A stretch of 64,000 nt of DNA from Macrococcoides psychrotolerans (GCF_038095555.1 NZ_CP124591.1:620001-684000); one strand, 5' to 3'. Counted from the first letter of the stretch, positions 1 to 8,692 are shown. The notes: generated by a model not told the origin, from the letters alone. A program made the numbers and translations.

Positions 1-267
1 GATAACGCTCACCTGACCATTTCGAACGACTTTTCCATCAGTAATAGCTACGCTCCCACCGATAATATTACTGATTGTTGATTTTCCTGATCCATTGATT
101 CCTACTAAGCCGACAATATCCCCTTCATATGCTTCAAAATTTATATCTTTTAAAGCATAAAACCTTTTAGTTTTCTTGGGTAAAATGATATCTAATAATC
201 GATCTTTATTATTATTGAAGAGTTTGTATTCCTTTGTGACATTTTCAAATTTAACAGTTGTTTTCAT
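1..267 (-). CDS. tagH: TagH, teichoic acid export ABC ATPase (5' part only)
   Basis: ATP-binding subunit of the wall teichoic acid exporter, which pairs with the TagG permease to flip the finished polymer across the membrane. Only the first 89 codons are in the window; the gene runs off the left edge. The translation starts MKTTVKFENVTKEYKLF, contains a Walker A motif (GINGSGKST), and has the loop rich in N, K and D before it that is seen in TagH proteins. The ATG at 267 is chosen because it opens the family N-terminus. It is divergent from tagA and tagG, an arrangement known in staphylococci. The assignment is firm from the neighbouring tagA and tagG, although only the N-terminus is visible. 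Confidence 0.88.
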   Translation of the reverse strand, partial: MKTTVKFENVTKEYKLFNNNKDRLLDIILPKKTKRFYALKDINFEAYEGDIVGLVGINGSGKSTISNIIGGSVAITDGKVVRNGQVSVI

Positions 268-397
268 TATACTCATCCTTATGTAAAAAAATGTAAATAT
301 TAAGAGATTGTAAAGAATGTTTAAATACTGTATATTATAATATACATTATACTAGAAAATTGCAAAGAGGTGATGGATGTCTTGTACATCTTGACCA
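268..397. promoter_or_regulatory. tagH / tagA divergent promoter region
   Basis: AT-rich spacer between divergent teichoic acid genes. It contains a perfect 16-bp palindrome (GTATATTATAATATAC, 330-345). On the minus strand a TTGCAA box (365-360) lies 17 nt before TATTAT (342-337), a reasonable sigma-A promoter for tagH. On the plus strand TATAAT (336-341) sits in the same palindrome, but I see no good -35 box for it. The two promoters probably overlap, so they may compete or share an operator. Promoter positions are inferred. Confidence 0.45.
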
Positions 398-408
398 ATG
401 ACATATGA
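373..408 (+). other. possible 11-codon leader ORF overlapping the tagA start
   Basis: A good ribosome binding site (AAAGAGG, 364-370) lies about 28 nt upstream of the tagA ATG, which is too far to serve it directly. It instead fits two tiny reading frames: ATG 373-TGA 408 (MDVLYILTNDI, ending inside tagA) and ATG 377-TGA 394 (5 codons, stopping 3 nt before the tagA ATG). In-frame extension of tagA upstream is blocked by the TGA at 392. Translation of tagA may therefore be coupled to a leader peptide. There is no proof that the leader is made. Confidence 0.3.
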
Positions 409-1198
409 ACTTTTAAAACGATATAATATCCATACAGCAATATGTGATGTATTAGATGTTCCTTTCAATGATATAACAAAAGAAGAAACTTTAGAAATAA
501 TTGAAAAATTTGATACTATACCTACAACAGATAATTTATTTATAGTAACTGCAAATCCTGAAATTACATATATGGCTAAAAAAAATACGAGTTATATGAC
601 ACGTATTTCTATGGCAGACTTGATTGTACCTGATGGTATCGGTATTATTAAAGCAGCTAGGCACCTTGGCAGACCTATGAAATCCCGTGTGCCTGGTATT
701 GAATTGATGGAAGGAATGCTAGAAATAGCGAATATGAGAAATAAAAAGGTTTTCCTTCTGGGCAGTTCAAAAAAGACGGTTAAGCAATGCCAGCACAAAT
801 TAGAAGAGAGATATCCAAATATTATCTTTAACTCCAAGCATGGATATAAAGAAATAGATGATAAAAAAACTCTAAAGAAGTTAAAAGATTTTGAGCCCGA
901 CTATGTATTTGTAGCAATGGGCTTTCCAAAACAAGAAAGTTTTATATATTTTAATCAGCATCATTTTCGTCATACTGTATTCATGGGGGTAGGAGGGTCG
1001 TTTGATGTATTGAGTGGTAATGTTAAACGAGCACCTGAAGTTTTTATTAATATGAACTTAGAATGGCTATATAGAATATTGACTGATTTTAAACGATTTA
1101 AAAGAGCGATAACAATTCCATTATTTATGATTGAAGTTAGGAAGCAAATGTTTAACGAAAAATATGATCCACATAAACATCTAAAAGAAAAAGAATAG
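398..1198 (+). CDS. tagA: TagA, N-acetylmannosaminyltransferase of wall teichoic acid linkage unit
   Basis: WecG/TagA/CpsF family glycosyltransferase (GT26). It adds ManNAc from UDP-ManNAc to undecaprenyl-diphosphate-GlcNAc, the committed step of wall teichoic acid synthesis, at the inner face of the membrane. Visible family features are NLFIVTANPEI near residue 46, VPDGIGI with the likely catalytic Asp79, RVPGIELME, FLLGS, and the MGFPKQE block, followed by the basic membrane-associating C-terminal region. The length of 266 aa is normal. The ATG at 398 is the first possible start because TGA precedes it in frame, but it lacks its own ribosome binding site (see the leader ORF). tagG follows after 13 nt, so the two are cotranscribed. 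Confidence 0.93.
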   Translation: MTYELLKRYNIHTAICDVLDVPFNDITKEETLEIIEKFDTIPTTDNLFIVTANPEITYMAKKNTSYMTRISMADLIVPDGIGIIKAARHLGRPMKSRVPGIELMEGMLEIANMRNKKVFLLGSSKKTVKQCQHKLEERYPNIIFNSKHGYKEIDDKKTLKKLKDFEPDYVFVAMGFPKQESFIYFNQHHFRHTVFMGVGGSFDVLSGNVKRAPEVFINMNLEWLYRILTDFKRFKRAITIPLFMIEVRKQMFNEKYDPHKHLKEKE

Positions 1199-1211
1199 AA
1201 AAGAGGATATT

Positions 1212-2030
1212 ATGAATCCTGTAAGCGTTGTTTTAAGAGAACAGTTTAAAAATTTTTATTTAATTCAAAGACTTGCACAATTTCAAATTAAAATATCGAC
1301 ACATGATAATTATTTAGGCCTTGCGTGGGAATTTATTAATCCACTTATTCAAATCGGTGTTTATTACTTTGTCTTCGGCATTGGTATAAGAGGAGGACGA
1401 GCAGATATTCATGGTGTGCCATTTATCTTATGGATGCTTGTTGGTATAAGTATGTGGTTCTTTGTGAATCAAGGTATTCTGGAAGGTACAAAGTCCATTT
1501 CGATGAAGTATAGTCAAGTTGCTAAAATGAATTTCCCTTTATCCACGATTCCAAGTTATATTTTAATGAGTAAATTTTATACACATATTATATTATTAGG
1601 GCTAATTATTGGTATTTGTTTCTTGTCAGGAATTAAACCATCCATACATATGCTGCAGCTCTTAATCTATATACCGTTCGTATACATTTTCAGTCTATCT
1701 GTAACAATGTTTACATCAACACTTGGTGTCCTTGTCAGAGATGTACAGATGGCTGTTCAAGCATTATTAAGAGTGTTATTTTACATCTCTCCGATATTAT
1801 GGCTACCAGAAGGTACATCTGAAAAGATGCAAATAGTAGAATTTATAATGAAATTGAATCCTGTTTACTTCTTAGCGGAAAGCTATAGAAGTGCTATACT
1901 ATATCATGAATGGTACTTAGTAGAACATTGGAAGTTAGCATTATATAATCTTGGATTTGTTTTGTTTTTCTTTATTCTCGGCTCAATCCTCCATGTAAAA
2001 TTCAGAGAACGTTTCAGTGACTTCATATAA
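1212..2030 (+). CDS. tagG: TagG, teichoic acid export ABC permease
   Basis: ABC-2 type permease forming the membrane channel that works with TagH to export wall teichoic acid. The 272-residue protein has an N-terminal amphipathic stretch and about six hydrophobic segments, with the family block YLGLAWEFINPLIQIGVYYFVFG near residue 36 and ISPILWLPEG near 195. Start ATG 1212 has AAAGAGG just upstream. It is in an operon with tagA. Unlike the usual staphylococcal order, the next gene is an unrelated dehydrogenase, so tagB, tarD and related genes must lie elsewhere. Confidence 0.93.
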   Translation: MNPVSVVLREQFKNFYLIQRLAQFQIKISTHDNYLGLAWEFINPLIQIGVYYFVFGIGIRGGRADIHGVPFILWMLVGISMWFFVNQGILEGTKSISMKYSQVAKMNFPLSTIPSYILMSKFYTHIILLGLIIGICFLSGIKPSIHMLQLLIYIPFVYIFSLSVTMFTSTLGVLVRDVQMAVQALLRVLFYISPILWLPEGTSEKMQIVEFIMKLNPVYFLAESYRSAILYHEWYLVEHWKLALYNLGFVLFFFILGSILHVKFRERFSDFI

Positions 2031-2060
2031 GTTCAAATATTTGAATATCTATTAGTAGCT

Positions 2061-2098
2061 ATGACATAATATGCTTAATTGCGTATTATGTCATTTTT
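2061..2098 (+). terminator. Rho-independent terminator after tagG
   Basis: An 11-bp perfect stem (ATGACATAATA at 2061-2071 with TATTATGTCAT at 2084-2094) is extended by three further pairs including one G-U. The loop is 6 nt (TTAATT) and a TTTTT tail follows. It ends just before the ribosome binding site of the dehydrogenase gene, so that gene may be partly fed by read-through or have a promoter within this segment. Confidence 0.75.
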
Positions 2099-2114
2099 AA
2101 TTCAGGAGGAAGCA

Positions 2115-3275
2115 ATGAATCAATTTACATTTTATAATCCAGTTAAACTAGTATTTGGAAAAGAAAGTCTGGAACAGCTGAACGATATGGTGAAAGCCTA
2201 TAGCAACGGGAATAAAGTACTACTTACCTATGGTGGCGGAAGCATTAAGAAGACAGGTCTTTACGACGAAGTAATGGAAAAGCTATCAGACTTTGAAGTA
2301 TTTGAACTCGCTGGAATTGAACCGAATCCACGTGTTGAAACGGTACGCAAAGGTGTAGAAATTGTGAAAGCGCATGATATCGACTTTATCGTAGCAGTAG
2401 GTGGTGGATCTGTCATCGACGGTACGAAATTGATTGCAGCTGCAAGTAAATATGATGGTGATGCATGGGATATCGTTACACGTAAAGCACAAGTAAATGA
2501 TGCTGTACCATTTGGCACGGTATTAACTTTATCGGCAACAGGTTCTGAAATGAACTCAGGCAGTGTTATTACAAACTGGGAGACGAATGAGAAGTTAGGA
2601 TGGGGTTCGCCACTTGTTTTTCCTAAGTTCAGTCTGTTAAATCCAGAAGTGCTATACACATTACCAGAACATCAGACGGTAAATGGTATTATTGATAGCA
2701 TGAGTCACCTATTAGAACAGTACTTTAACGAAGCGGATAATACAGAAGTACAAGACCAAATGATCAGTGGCGTACTGAAGACTGTGATGAAGACTGGACC
2801 AATTGCAGTGAAAGACCCTAAAAATTACGAAGCACGTGAGACATTGATGCTATCATCAACAGTTGCATTAAACGGTTTCCTGCGTCTAGGTTACGTTGGT
2901 GACTGGGCAACGCATAACTTAGAACATGCAGTAAGTGCCGTCTATGATATTGCACACGGTGCAGGTCTTGCGATATTATTCCCTGAATGGATGCGTTATG
3001 TAAGTAAGCAGTCTCCAGCACGTTTTGTGAAGTTTGCTGAAGATGTATTCAATGTAGAGGCATCTTTATCAGATGAAGACAAGATCAATTATGCGATTGA
3101 TGAACTTCAGAACTTCTGGACAAGTCTAGGAGCGAAGCAGAAGTTATCTGATTACGGAGTGAACGCTGAAGATTTAGAAGCATTTGCAGATAAAACTTTA
3201 ATCTATGGCCCATTCGGTAACTTCTATAAGTTACAACGTGAAGATATACTGGCAATCTATAAAGCAGCGTTATAA
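2115..3275 (+). CDS. iron-containing alcohol dehydrogenase, YugJ/butanol dehydrogenase type
   Basis: NAD(P)H-dependent, metal-dependent alcohol dehydrogenase of the group III family, reducing aldehydes to alcohols in the cytoplasm. It shows the nucleotide motif GGGSVIDGTK (near residue 98) and the metal ligands in GIIDSMSHLLEQ and NLEHAVSAVYDIAHGAG. The C-terminal YGPFGNFYKLQREDILAI is typical of YugJ-like butanol dehydrogenases. It is 386 aa, full length. The ATG at 2115 is chosen over the upstream 2079 start because AGGAGGA (2104-2110) precedes it and the family begins here. It is likely monocistronic, bounded by terminators. The physiological substrate is not known from sequence. Confidence 0.88.
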   Translation: MNQFTFYNPVKLVFGKESLEQLNDMVKAYSNGNKVLLTYGGGSIKKTGLYDEVMEKLSDFEVFELAGIEPNPRVETVRKGVEIVKAHDIDFIVAVGGGSVIDGTKLIAAASKYDGDAWDIVTRKAQVNDAVPFGTVLTLSATGSEMNSGSVITNWETNEKLGWGSPLVFPKFSLLNPEVLYTLPEHQTVNGIIDSMSHLLEQYFNEADNTEVQDQMISGVLKTVMKTGPIAVKDPKNYEARETLMLSSTVALNGFLRLGYVGDWATHNLEHAVSAVYDIAHGAGLAILFPEWMRYVSKQSPARFVKFAEDVFNVEASLSDEDKINYAIDELQNFWTSLGAKQKLSDYGVNAEDLEAFADKTLIYGPFGNFYKLQREDILAIYKAAL

Positions 3276-3287
3276 ATCAGTACGCAA

Positions 3288-3317
3288 ATAAAAAGCAGCG
3301 GATTCCGCTGCTTTTTT
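3288..3317. terminator. bidirectional terminator between adh and argH
   Basis: GCAGCGGA...TCCGCTGC stem flanked by AAAA on the left and TTTTTT on the right, so it can stop transcription from both convergent genes. The argH stop codon (3316-3318) lies within the T-run. Confidence 0.85.
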
Positions 3318-4689
3318 ACATACATTTTTCTGCTTTTGCAATTTGTTTCATCACGCTTTTTGTACTTGTACCATTGTCATTGATTCTTCTATTTACTGCA
3401 TGTTCGGGGTTGAGCTTCGTATATATATCATTCGTAATATCTTTATTAACCGTTTGATAATGGCCTAATGGAATATCTTTTAGCAGGATATTGTTATCAA
3501 TTGCGTAAAGTACGAGTTGTCCTGTTATTTCATGTGCGTCTCTAAAAGGGAGGCCGAGCGTCACGAGATAGTCTGCAAGTTCCGTCGCATTTGAGAAATC
3601 ATTTTGTGTGATATCTGTTAGATGTGCCGCATTGACTTCCATCGTATCTATCATGCCAGTGAATATTTGAACAGACTGCAATGCTGTATCGATACTATCG
3701 AAGAATCCTTTCTTGTCTTCTTGCAAGTCTTTATTATATGCAAGTGGTAAACCTTTAATCGTCATCAGCAGTCCCATATAGTTACCTGCCACTGTTCCGG
3801 ATTTACCTCGTATGAGTTCGGCCATATCTGGATTCTTCTTCTGCGGCATAATGGATGAACCTGTAGTATAGGCATCACTTAAAGTTACAAATTTAAATTC
3901 TTCGCTGCACCAAAGAATAATCTCTTCAGAGAAACGAGACAGATGCATCATAAGAAGATTAATATTATGCATTATATCGAGTACATAGTCTCTGTCGCTT
4001 ACTGCATCGATGCTGTTTGCATAGACATCATCAAATTCGAGCAGTGAAGCTGTATACTGCTGGTCAATGGGAAAGGTCGTTCCTGCGAGTGCTCCTGAAC
4101 CGAGTGGTGATATATTGATGCGTTTTAAGCCTTCACTGAATCTTGCTTTATCACGTTCCAGCATCCAGAAATATGTCATAATATGATGGCTGAAAAGAAT
4201 CGGCTGTGCACGCTGAAGGTGGGTATATCCCGGCATAATTACTGTATGGTACTGCTTGCTTAAATCGATTATGACGTGTTGTAATGCTTTTATAGATGTA
4301 ATGATGGCCTCTGTCATCTCTTTTGCATACAAGTGCATATCTGTTGCGACCTGATCATTTCTTGAACGAGCGGTATGCATCTTTCCTCCAACAGGGCCGA
4401 TTTTTTCTATCAGCAGTTTCTCGATATTAAGATGGATGTCTTCTAGTTCTTTTTTGAAAGTCACGTTACCCGCTTCATAGTCTTCTATAATGTCCTGTAG
4501 TCCATTGATAATTTGATTCGCTTCATCTGAAGTGATGATATACGTCTTCTCAAGCATCGTAACATGCGCGATACTCCCTTTAATATCTTGGTAGAACAGT
4601 CTCGCATCAACTTCAATCGATTGATTGAAGTCGGCGACCTGTTCACTCATACTTTCTTTAAATCTGCCACCCCATAGCGCTTTACTCAT
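3316..4689 (-). CDS. argH: argininosuccinate lyase
   Basis: Last step of arginine synthesis: cleaves argininosuccinate to arginine and fumarate. The family signature GSSIMPQKKNP is present (near residue 276), as are TARSRNDQVATD and the HLQRAQP motif holding the catalytic His region. Length 457 aa is normal. The ATG at 4689 (MSKALWGGRF) is preferred over two upstream ATGs because AGAGGTGAT lies at the right distance and homologues start here. It overlaps the end of argG by 8 nt, so the two are translationally coupled in one argGH operon. Confidence 0.96.
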   Translation of the reverse strand: MSKALWGGRFKESMSEQVADFNQSIEVDARLFYQDIKGSIAHVTMLEKTYIITSDEANQIINGLQDIIEDYEAGNVTFKKELEDIHLNIEKLLIEKIGPVGGKMHTARSRNDQVATDMHLYAKEMTEAIITSIKALQHVIIDLSKQYHTVIMPGYTHLQRAQPILFSHHIMTYFWMLERDKARFSEGLKRINISPLGSGALAGTTFPIDQQYTASLLEFDDVYANSIDAVSDRDYVLDIMHNINLLMMHLSRFSEEIILWCSEEFKFVTLSDAYTTGSSIMPQKKNPDMAELIRGKSGTVAGNYMGLLMTIKGLPLAYNKDLQEDKKGFFDSIDTALQSVQIFTGMIDTMEVNAAHLTDITQNDFSNATELADYLVTLGLPFRDAHEITGQLVLYAIDNNILLKDIPLGHYQTVNKDITNDIYTKLNPEHAVNRRINDNGTSTKSVMKQIAKAEKCM

Positions 4690-5890
4690 GTGCATCACCT
4701 CTATACACTCTCGTTGCCTGCTTCACTGGAAGTTCATAGATTTCAATGAATCCGACACTTGCCTGCTGATTGAATGTATCTTCCTTCGTATAAGTTGCGA
4801 GCTTCTCGTTATACAGAGTGTTATCACTTTTTCTGCCGATTACTGTGATATTTCCTTTATAGAGTTTGACCTTTGTTTCGCCATTAACGTATTGCTGCAT
4901 ATCTGTTAACAGATGTTTCAGATGATCGGCAAGTGGAGAGAAGAATAAGCCATTATATATAAGGTTAGCAAACTGCTGCTCAACATAGGGTTTAAAATGC
5001 TGTACATCTTTCGTTAAAGTGATTGTTTCAAGGTCGTTATGTGCTTTAAGAATGATCATTGCACCTGGTGCTTCATATACTTCACGTGATTTAATGCCGA
5101 CAAGACGATTCTCAACGTGGTCGATTCTGCCGACACCGTGTTTGCCTCCTAATTCATTCAACTGTTTGATGATTTCGTGCAATTTTAAAGACTGTCCGTT
5201 TAATGCAGCTGGAAGTCCTGCTTTAAAAGTGATATCAATAATTTCTTCTTCATCTGGTGCATCTTTCGGTGATACGGTTAAGTCATATGCATCTTCAGGT
5301 GGTGTGGCATAGGGATCTTCTAAGATGCCGCATTCGTTACTTCTGCCCCATAAATTCTGATCTATTGAGTAGGGTGAATCTAAGTTGATAGGCACGGGAA
5401 TATCATGCGCTTTAGCGTATTCAATCTCTTCTTCACGACTGAATCCCCAGTCACGAACCGGTGCAAGTGTCGTAATAGATGGATCGATACTATGAATCGC
5501 AACTTCAAAACGCACCTGGTCATTTCCTTTTCCTGTACAGCCATGTGCAATGAACTTCGCCTCATGTTGATGTGCAACTTCTACAAGCGCTTCAGCGATC
5601 AGCGGTCTGCTCAGTGCTGAAATAAGCGGATATGTATTTTCATAAAGGCTGTTCCCTTTGATTGCATATGATAGGTAGTCCTCTGCATATGCTTTAATCT
5701 TATCGAGCATGATTGATTCAATCGCGCCAACTTTGAGTGCTTTTTCTTTAATGTGTGCGAGATCCTTTCCTTCACCGACATCAAGGCAGCATGCGATAAC
5801 ATCATACCCTTTCTCGATTAACCATTGAATTGCGACGCTAGTATCTAATCCTCCAGAATATGCTAATACCACTTTTTGTTTTTCGTTCAT
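4682..5890 (-). CDS. argG: argininosuccinate synthase
   Basis: ATP-dependent condensation of citrulline with aspartate in arginine synthesis. The N-terminal PP-loop VVLAYSGGLDTSVA is present, as are the citrulline/aspartate-binding blocks AHGCTGKGNDQVRFE and NLWGRSNECG. It is 402 aa, full length. The start ATG 5890 fits the family N-terminus (MNEKQKVVLAYSGG) with GGGGGAATT upstream; the longer upstream reading frame is non-family sequence. First gene of argGH, divergent from pgi, the same arrangement as in staphylococci. Confidence 0.96.
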   Translation of the reverse strand: MNEKQKVVLAYSGGLDTSVAIQWLIEKGYDVIACCLDVGEGKDLAHIKEKALKVGAIESIMLDKIKAYAEDYLSYAIKGNSLYENTYPLISALSRPLIAEALVEVAHQHEAKFIAHGCTGKGNDQVRFEVAIHSIDPSITTLAPVRDWGFSREEEIEYAKAHDIPVPINLDSPYSIDQNLWGRSNECGILEDPYATPPEDAYDLTVSPKDAPDEEEIIDITFKAGLPAALNGQSLKLHEIIKQLNELGGKHGVGRIDHVENRLVGIKSREVYEAPGAMIILKAHNDLETITLTKDVQHFKPYVEQQFANLIYNGLFFSPLADHLKHLLTDMQQYVNGETKVKLYKGNITVIGRKSDNTLYNEKLATYTKEDTFNQQASVGFIEIYELPVKQATRVYRGDAHE

Positions 5891-5942
5891 TTCAATTCCC
5901 CCATTAGTTTTTGAATTTATTTTATTAATTAATATACATAAT

Positions 5943-5988
5943 AATGTATCAGTATGCATAACTAAAATCAAGTATAAATATTCATTTT
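5943..5988 (-). promoter_or_regulatory. argG promoter with candidate ArgR box
   Basis: Minus-strand TTGATT (5971-5966) and TACATT (5948-5943) are separated by exactly 17 nt. Just upstream and touching the -35 box is TGAATATTTATAC, which resembles half of an ARG box (TGAAT-4 nt-ATTCA), and a second similar AT-rich copy lies toward 5990-6020. The promoter is moderately convincing. The ArgR site is weak because AT-rich sequence matches it easily. Confidence 0.4.
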
Positions 5989-6050
5989 TTAGAATAAAAA
6001 TATAAATATTTCAATTTTTAAGATATAAGCACTTTATAAAGCGTTATGGA

Positions 6051-6079
6051 TTGTGAACTTAAGTTGAATCGAGTACAAT
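6051..6079 (+). promoter_or_regulatory. pgi promoter
   Basis: TTGTGA (6051-6056), 17 nt, then TACAAT (6074-6079), about 30 nt before the pgi start codon. A sigma-A type promoter by spacing and box quality. Confidence 0.6.
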
Positions 6080-6110
6080 GATTGTGAAACTATGAACGGG
6101 AGGAATAGAA

Positions 6111-7448
6111 ATGACGCATATTAAATTTAACTACGACATGGCAAAATCGTTCGTAGGAGATCATGAATTGACACAGATGCAGGATTTAGTGAAAAATATT
6201 CATCATGTAATCCATGAAGGTAGTGGTGCAGGTAGCGATTTCCTAGGATGGCTGGACTTACCGGTAGATTACGATAAGGAAGAATTCGCACGTATTAAAG
6301 AAAGTGCGAAGAAGATAAATGCAGATAGCGACGTGTTAATTGTTATCGGCATTGGAGGGTCTTATCTCGGTGCACGTGCTGCAATCGAGATGCTGAATAA
6401 ATCATTTGATCACCTGAAATCAGATAAGACACAGATTATCTTTGCAGGACACCAATTATCATCAAGCTATTTGAACGATTTAATTGAATATGTTCAGGAC
6501 AAAGATTTCTCAGTGAACGTGATTTCTAAATCTGGTACAACGACGGAACCAGCTGTTGCATTCCGTGTATTTAAGAAACTATTGGAAGAGAAATACGGCA
6601 AAGAAGGCGCGAAATCTCGTATTTATGCAACTACGGATAAATCTAAAGGTGCATTAAAGTCACTTGCCACAACTGAAGGCTATGAAACATTTGTCGTGCC
6701 GGATGATGTCGGAGGACGCTTCTCAGTATTAACAGCTGTTGGATTATTACCGATTGCAGCAGCAGGCCATGATATTGATGCGATGATGGAAGGAGCTGCG
6801 AGTGCACGTAATGAACTGAGTTCATCAGAACTTACAGAGAACATCAGTTATCAGTATGCAGCGCTGCGTAATATTTTATACAACAAAGGGTACACGATTG
6901 AGATGTTAATCAATTACGAACCGAGTCTTCAATACTTCAACGAGTGGTGGAAACAGCTATTCGGTGAGTCTGAAGGTAAGGACTTTAAAGGTATCTATCC
7001 ATCAAGCGCGAACTTCTCAACGGACCTTCACTCATTAGGTCAATACGTTCAGGAAGGGCGTCGTGATATCTTTGAAACGGTCGTTAAAGTAACGACACCA
7101 AGAAGCGATGTCACAATTGAAGCGGATGAGAATGATCTAGATGGTCTGAACTTCTTAGCAGGTAAAACATTGGACTTCGTCAACACGAAAGCATTCCAGG
7201 GGACACTACTTGCACATAGCGATGGCGGGGTACCAAACTTCGTCGTTGAAGTACCGAAGTTAGATGCATTTACTTTCGGTTACCTTGTTTACTTCTTCGA
7301 GTTAAGTGTTGCGATGAGCGGCTACTTGCTCGGTGTTAATCCATTTAACCAGCCAGGGGTTGAAGCGTACAAGCAGAATATGTTCGCATTGCTTGGGAAA
7401 CCGGGCTTTGAAGACAAGAAGGCAGAACTAGAAGCAAGGCTTCAATAA
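6111..7448 (+). CDS. pgi: glucose-6-phosphate isomerase
   Basis: Interconverts glucose 6-phosphate and fructose 6-phosphate in glycolysis. Family blocks seen are VIGIGGSYLGARAAIE, SKSGTTTEPAVAFR, DVGGRFSVLTAVGLLP, the active-site stretch DLHSLGQYVQEG, and the C-terminal GVNPFNQPGVEAYK. Length 445 aa matches the short Gram-positive form. The ATG at 6111 has GGGAGG upstream. It has its own promoter and terminator, so it is probably monocistronic. Confidence 0.97.
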   Translation: MTHIKFNYDMAKSFVGDHELTQMQDLVKNIHHVIHEGSGAGSDFLGWLDLPVDYDKEEFARIKESAKKINADSDVLIVIGIGGSYLGARAAIEMLNKSFDHLKSDKTQIIFAGHQLSSSYLNDLIEYVQDKDFSVNVISKSGTTTEPAVAFRVFKKLLEEKYGKEGAKSRIYATTDKSKGALKSLATTEGYETFVVPDDVGGRFSVLTAVGLLPIAAAGHDIDAMMEGAASARNELSSSELTENISYQYAALRNILYNKGYTIEMLINYEPSLQYFNEWWKQLFGESEGKDFKGIYPSSANFSTDLHSLGQYVQEGRRDIFETVVKVTTPRSDVTIEADENDLDGLNFLAGKTLDFVNTKAFQGTLLAHSDGGVPNFVVEVPKLDAFTFGYLVYFFELSVAMSGYLLGVNPFNQPGVEAYKQNMFALLGKPGFEDKKAELEARLQ

Positions 7449-7469
7449 TATATGTCATGTTATTCTTAA

Positions 7470-7504
7470 AACAAGCTATGAACTGTTCATAGTTTGTTTT
7501 TTTT
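7470..7504 (+). terminator. pgi terminator
   Basis: 13-bp stem (ACAAGCTATGAAC with GTTCATAGTTTGT, one G-U pair) around a very short loop, followed by seven or more T residues. Confidence 0.85.
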
Positions 7505-7543
7505 AATATTTACATTATAATCACATAAAAGTGAGGTGAGGGT

Positions 7544-8110
7544 TTGTTTACAGAAGCGCACTTACTGGAATTATTTGAACGATTTAAAGGTCTCGGCATT
7601 ATTATTGCTTTTCTTCTGCCATTTATTGAAGCATTTATTCCGATATTACCGATTATGGTCTTTGCTGTTGTTAATGTGAATGCTTATGGTCTGATACCTG
7701 GATTCTTACTTACATGGAGCGGTGCAGTAGCTGGTTCATATTGTGTTACGCTTTTAGTGAGAACCTATGGTCAGCATCGACTTTTAAGACGATTAAGCAA
7801 ACATCCGCAGACATTAAAGTTTATAAGAAGAGTGGATAACAGAGGGATGCTGCCATTATTTTTGTTACTCTGCTTTCCATTCACACCCTCCAGTCTGGTC
7901 AATATTGTGGCAGGTCTAAGCACGCTCGATATAAAGAAATATTTATGGGTCGTTCTATTCGGAAAAGCGATTATGTTGTTTACTTTAAGCTTTATCGGTA
8001 ACGATATATATTCCTTTGTGAAAGCACCTGAAAAGAGTATAATTGTTATTATAGTGCTCGTGATTCTGTGGTGGATTGGTAAAAGAATTGAGCGGCATCT
8101 GGAAAGATAA
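7544..8110 (+). CDS. VTT-domain (TVP38/TMEM64, DedA-like) membrane protein
   Basis: Polytopic membrane protein of the SNARE-associated/VTT superfamily, whose studied members move lipids across membranes. This one's substrate is unknown. About five hydrophobic segments are visible. The conserved block LFLLLCFPFTPSSLVNIVAGLSTLDIKKYL (residues about 103-132) carries the family's F-P-F-T-P and G-L-S elements. The start is TTG 7544, chosen because GTGAGGTGAGGG immediately precedes it and no ATG fits. The gene sits between pgi and the signal peptidase gene, as in staphylococci. Family assignment is fairly firm; function is open. Confidence 0.8.
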   Translation: MFTEAHLLELFERFKGLGIIIAFLLPFIEAFIPILPIMVFAVVNVNAYGLIPGFLLTWSGAVAGSYCVTLLVRTYGQHRLLRRLSKHPQTLKFIRRVDNRGMLPLFLLLCFPFTPSSLVNIVAGLSTLDIKKYLWVVLFGKAIMLFTLSFIGNDIYSFVKAPEKSIIVIIVLVILWWIGKRIERHLER

Positions 8111-8143
8111 GTGATTAATATAAAATAAGTTGAGGTGCTCCTT

Positions 8144-8692
8144 TTGAAGCGGGAATTTATTGAATGGCTGATTGCGATTGTCATTGCTACAGTATTATAT
8201 TTTGTTGTAAAGACATTCTTCTTTATTTCTTATTCTGTAAGTGGTGATTCAATGTATCCGACTTTCACTGATGATGATAAGGTCATCGTTAATAAGATGA
8301 GTACACTGCATAATGGCGATGTTATCGTCTTTCATACAGGAAGTACTCAAGATTATGTTAAACGTATTATAGGAAAGCCGGGAGATAAAGTAGAATACAG
8401 GGATGATGTTTTATATATTAATGGTGAACGTACTGAAGAACCCTACCTTCAGGAAAACAGAATTGCTAAGACAAATATATTGCTTACAGAAAATTTCAAA
8501 GTAAGTGATCTATCTGGCGCGGGTGGTAAATCGGTCATTCCAGAAGGTAAGCTGCTTGTTCTTGGAGACAACAGAGAGACGAGTAATGATAGCAGAAGTT
8601 TCGGATTGATCAAAGAGCAGCAAGTTGTAGGAGAAGTACAGGTAAGATATTGGCCGCTAGATACATTTCATGTGAATTTTAATCCACAATAA
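8144..8692 (+). CDS. spsB: signal peptidase I
   Basis: Membrane-bound type I signal peptidase that releases secreted proteins from their signal peptides. One N-terminal membrane anchor (residues about 8-30) is followed by box B, SGDSMYPT, with the catalytic Ser36. Box D, YVKRIIGKPGD, carries the general-base Lys73, and box E, LGDNRETSNDSRSFG, follows. Start TTG 8144 is preferred over GTG 8135 because GAGGTG (8132-8137) is then correctly spaced and the N-terminus (MKREFIEWL) matches the family. 182 aa. Staphylococci usually carry an inactive paralogue (spsA) just upstream; none is present here. Confidence 0.95.
   Translation: MKREFIEWLIAIVIATVLYFVVKTFFFISYSVSGDSMYPTFTDDDKVIVNKMSTLHNGDVIVFHTGSTQDYVKRIIGKPGDKVEYRDDVLYINGERTEEPYLQENRIAKTNILLTENFKVSDLSGAGGKSVIPEGKLLVLGDNRETSNDSRSFGLIKEQQVVGEVQVRYWPLDTFHVNFNPQ

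Noticed and set aside
2041..2110. Rex operator for the alcohol dehydrogenase
   Set aside because: No TTGTGAA palindrome found; the inverted repeat here is the tagG terminator.
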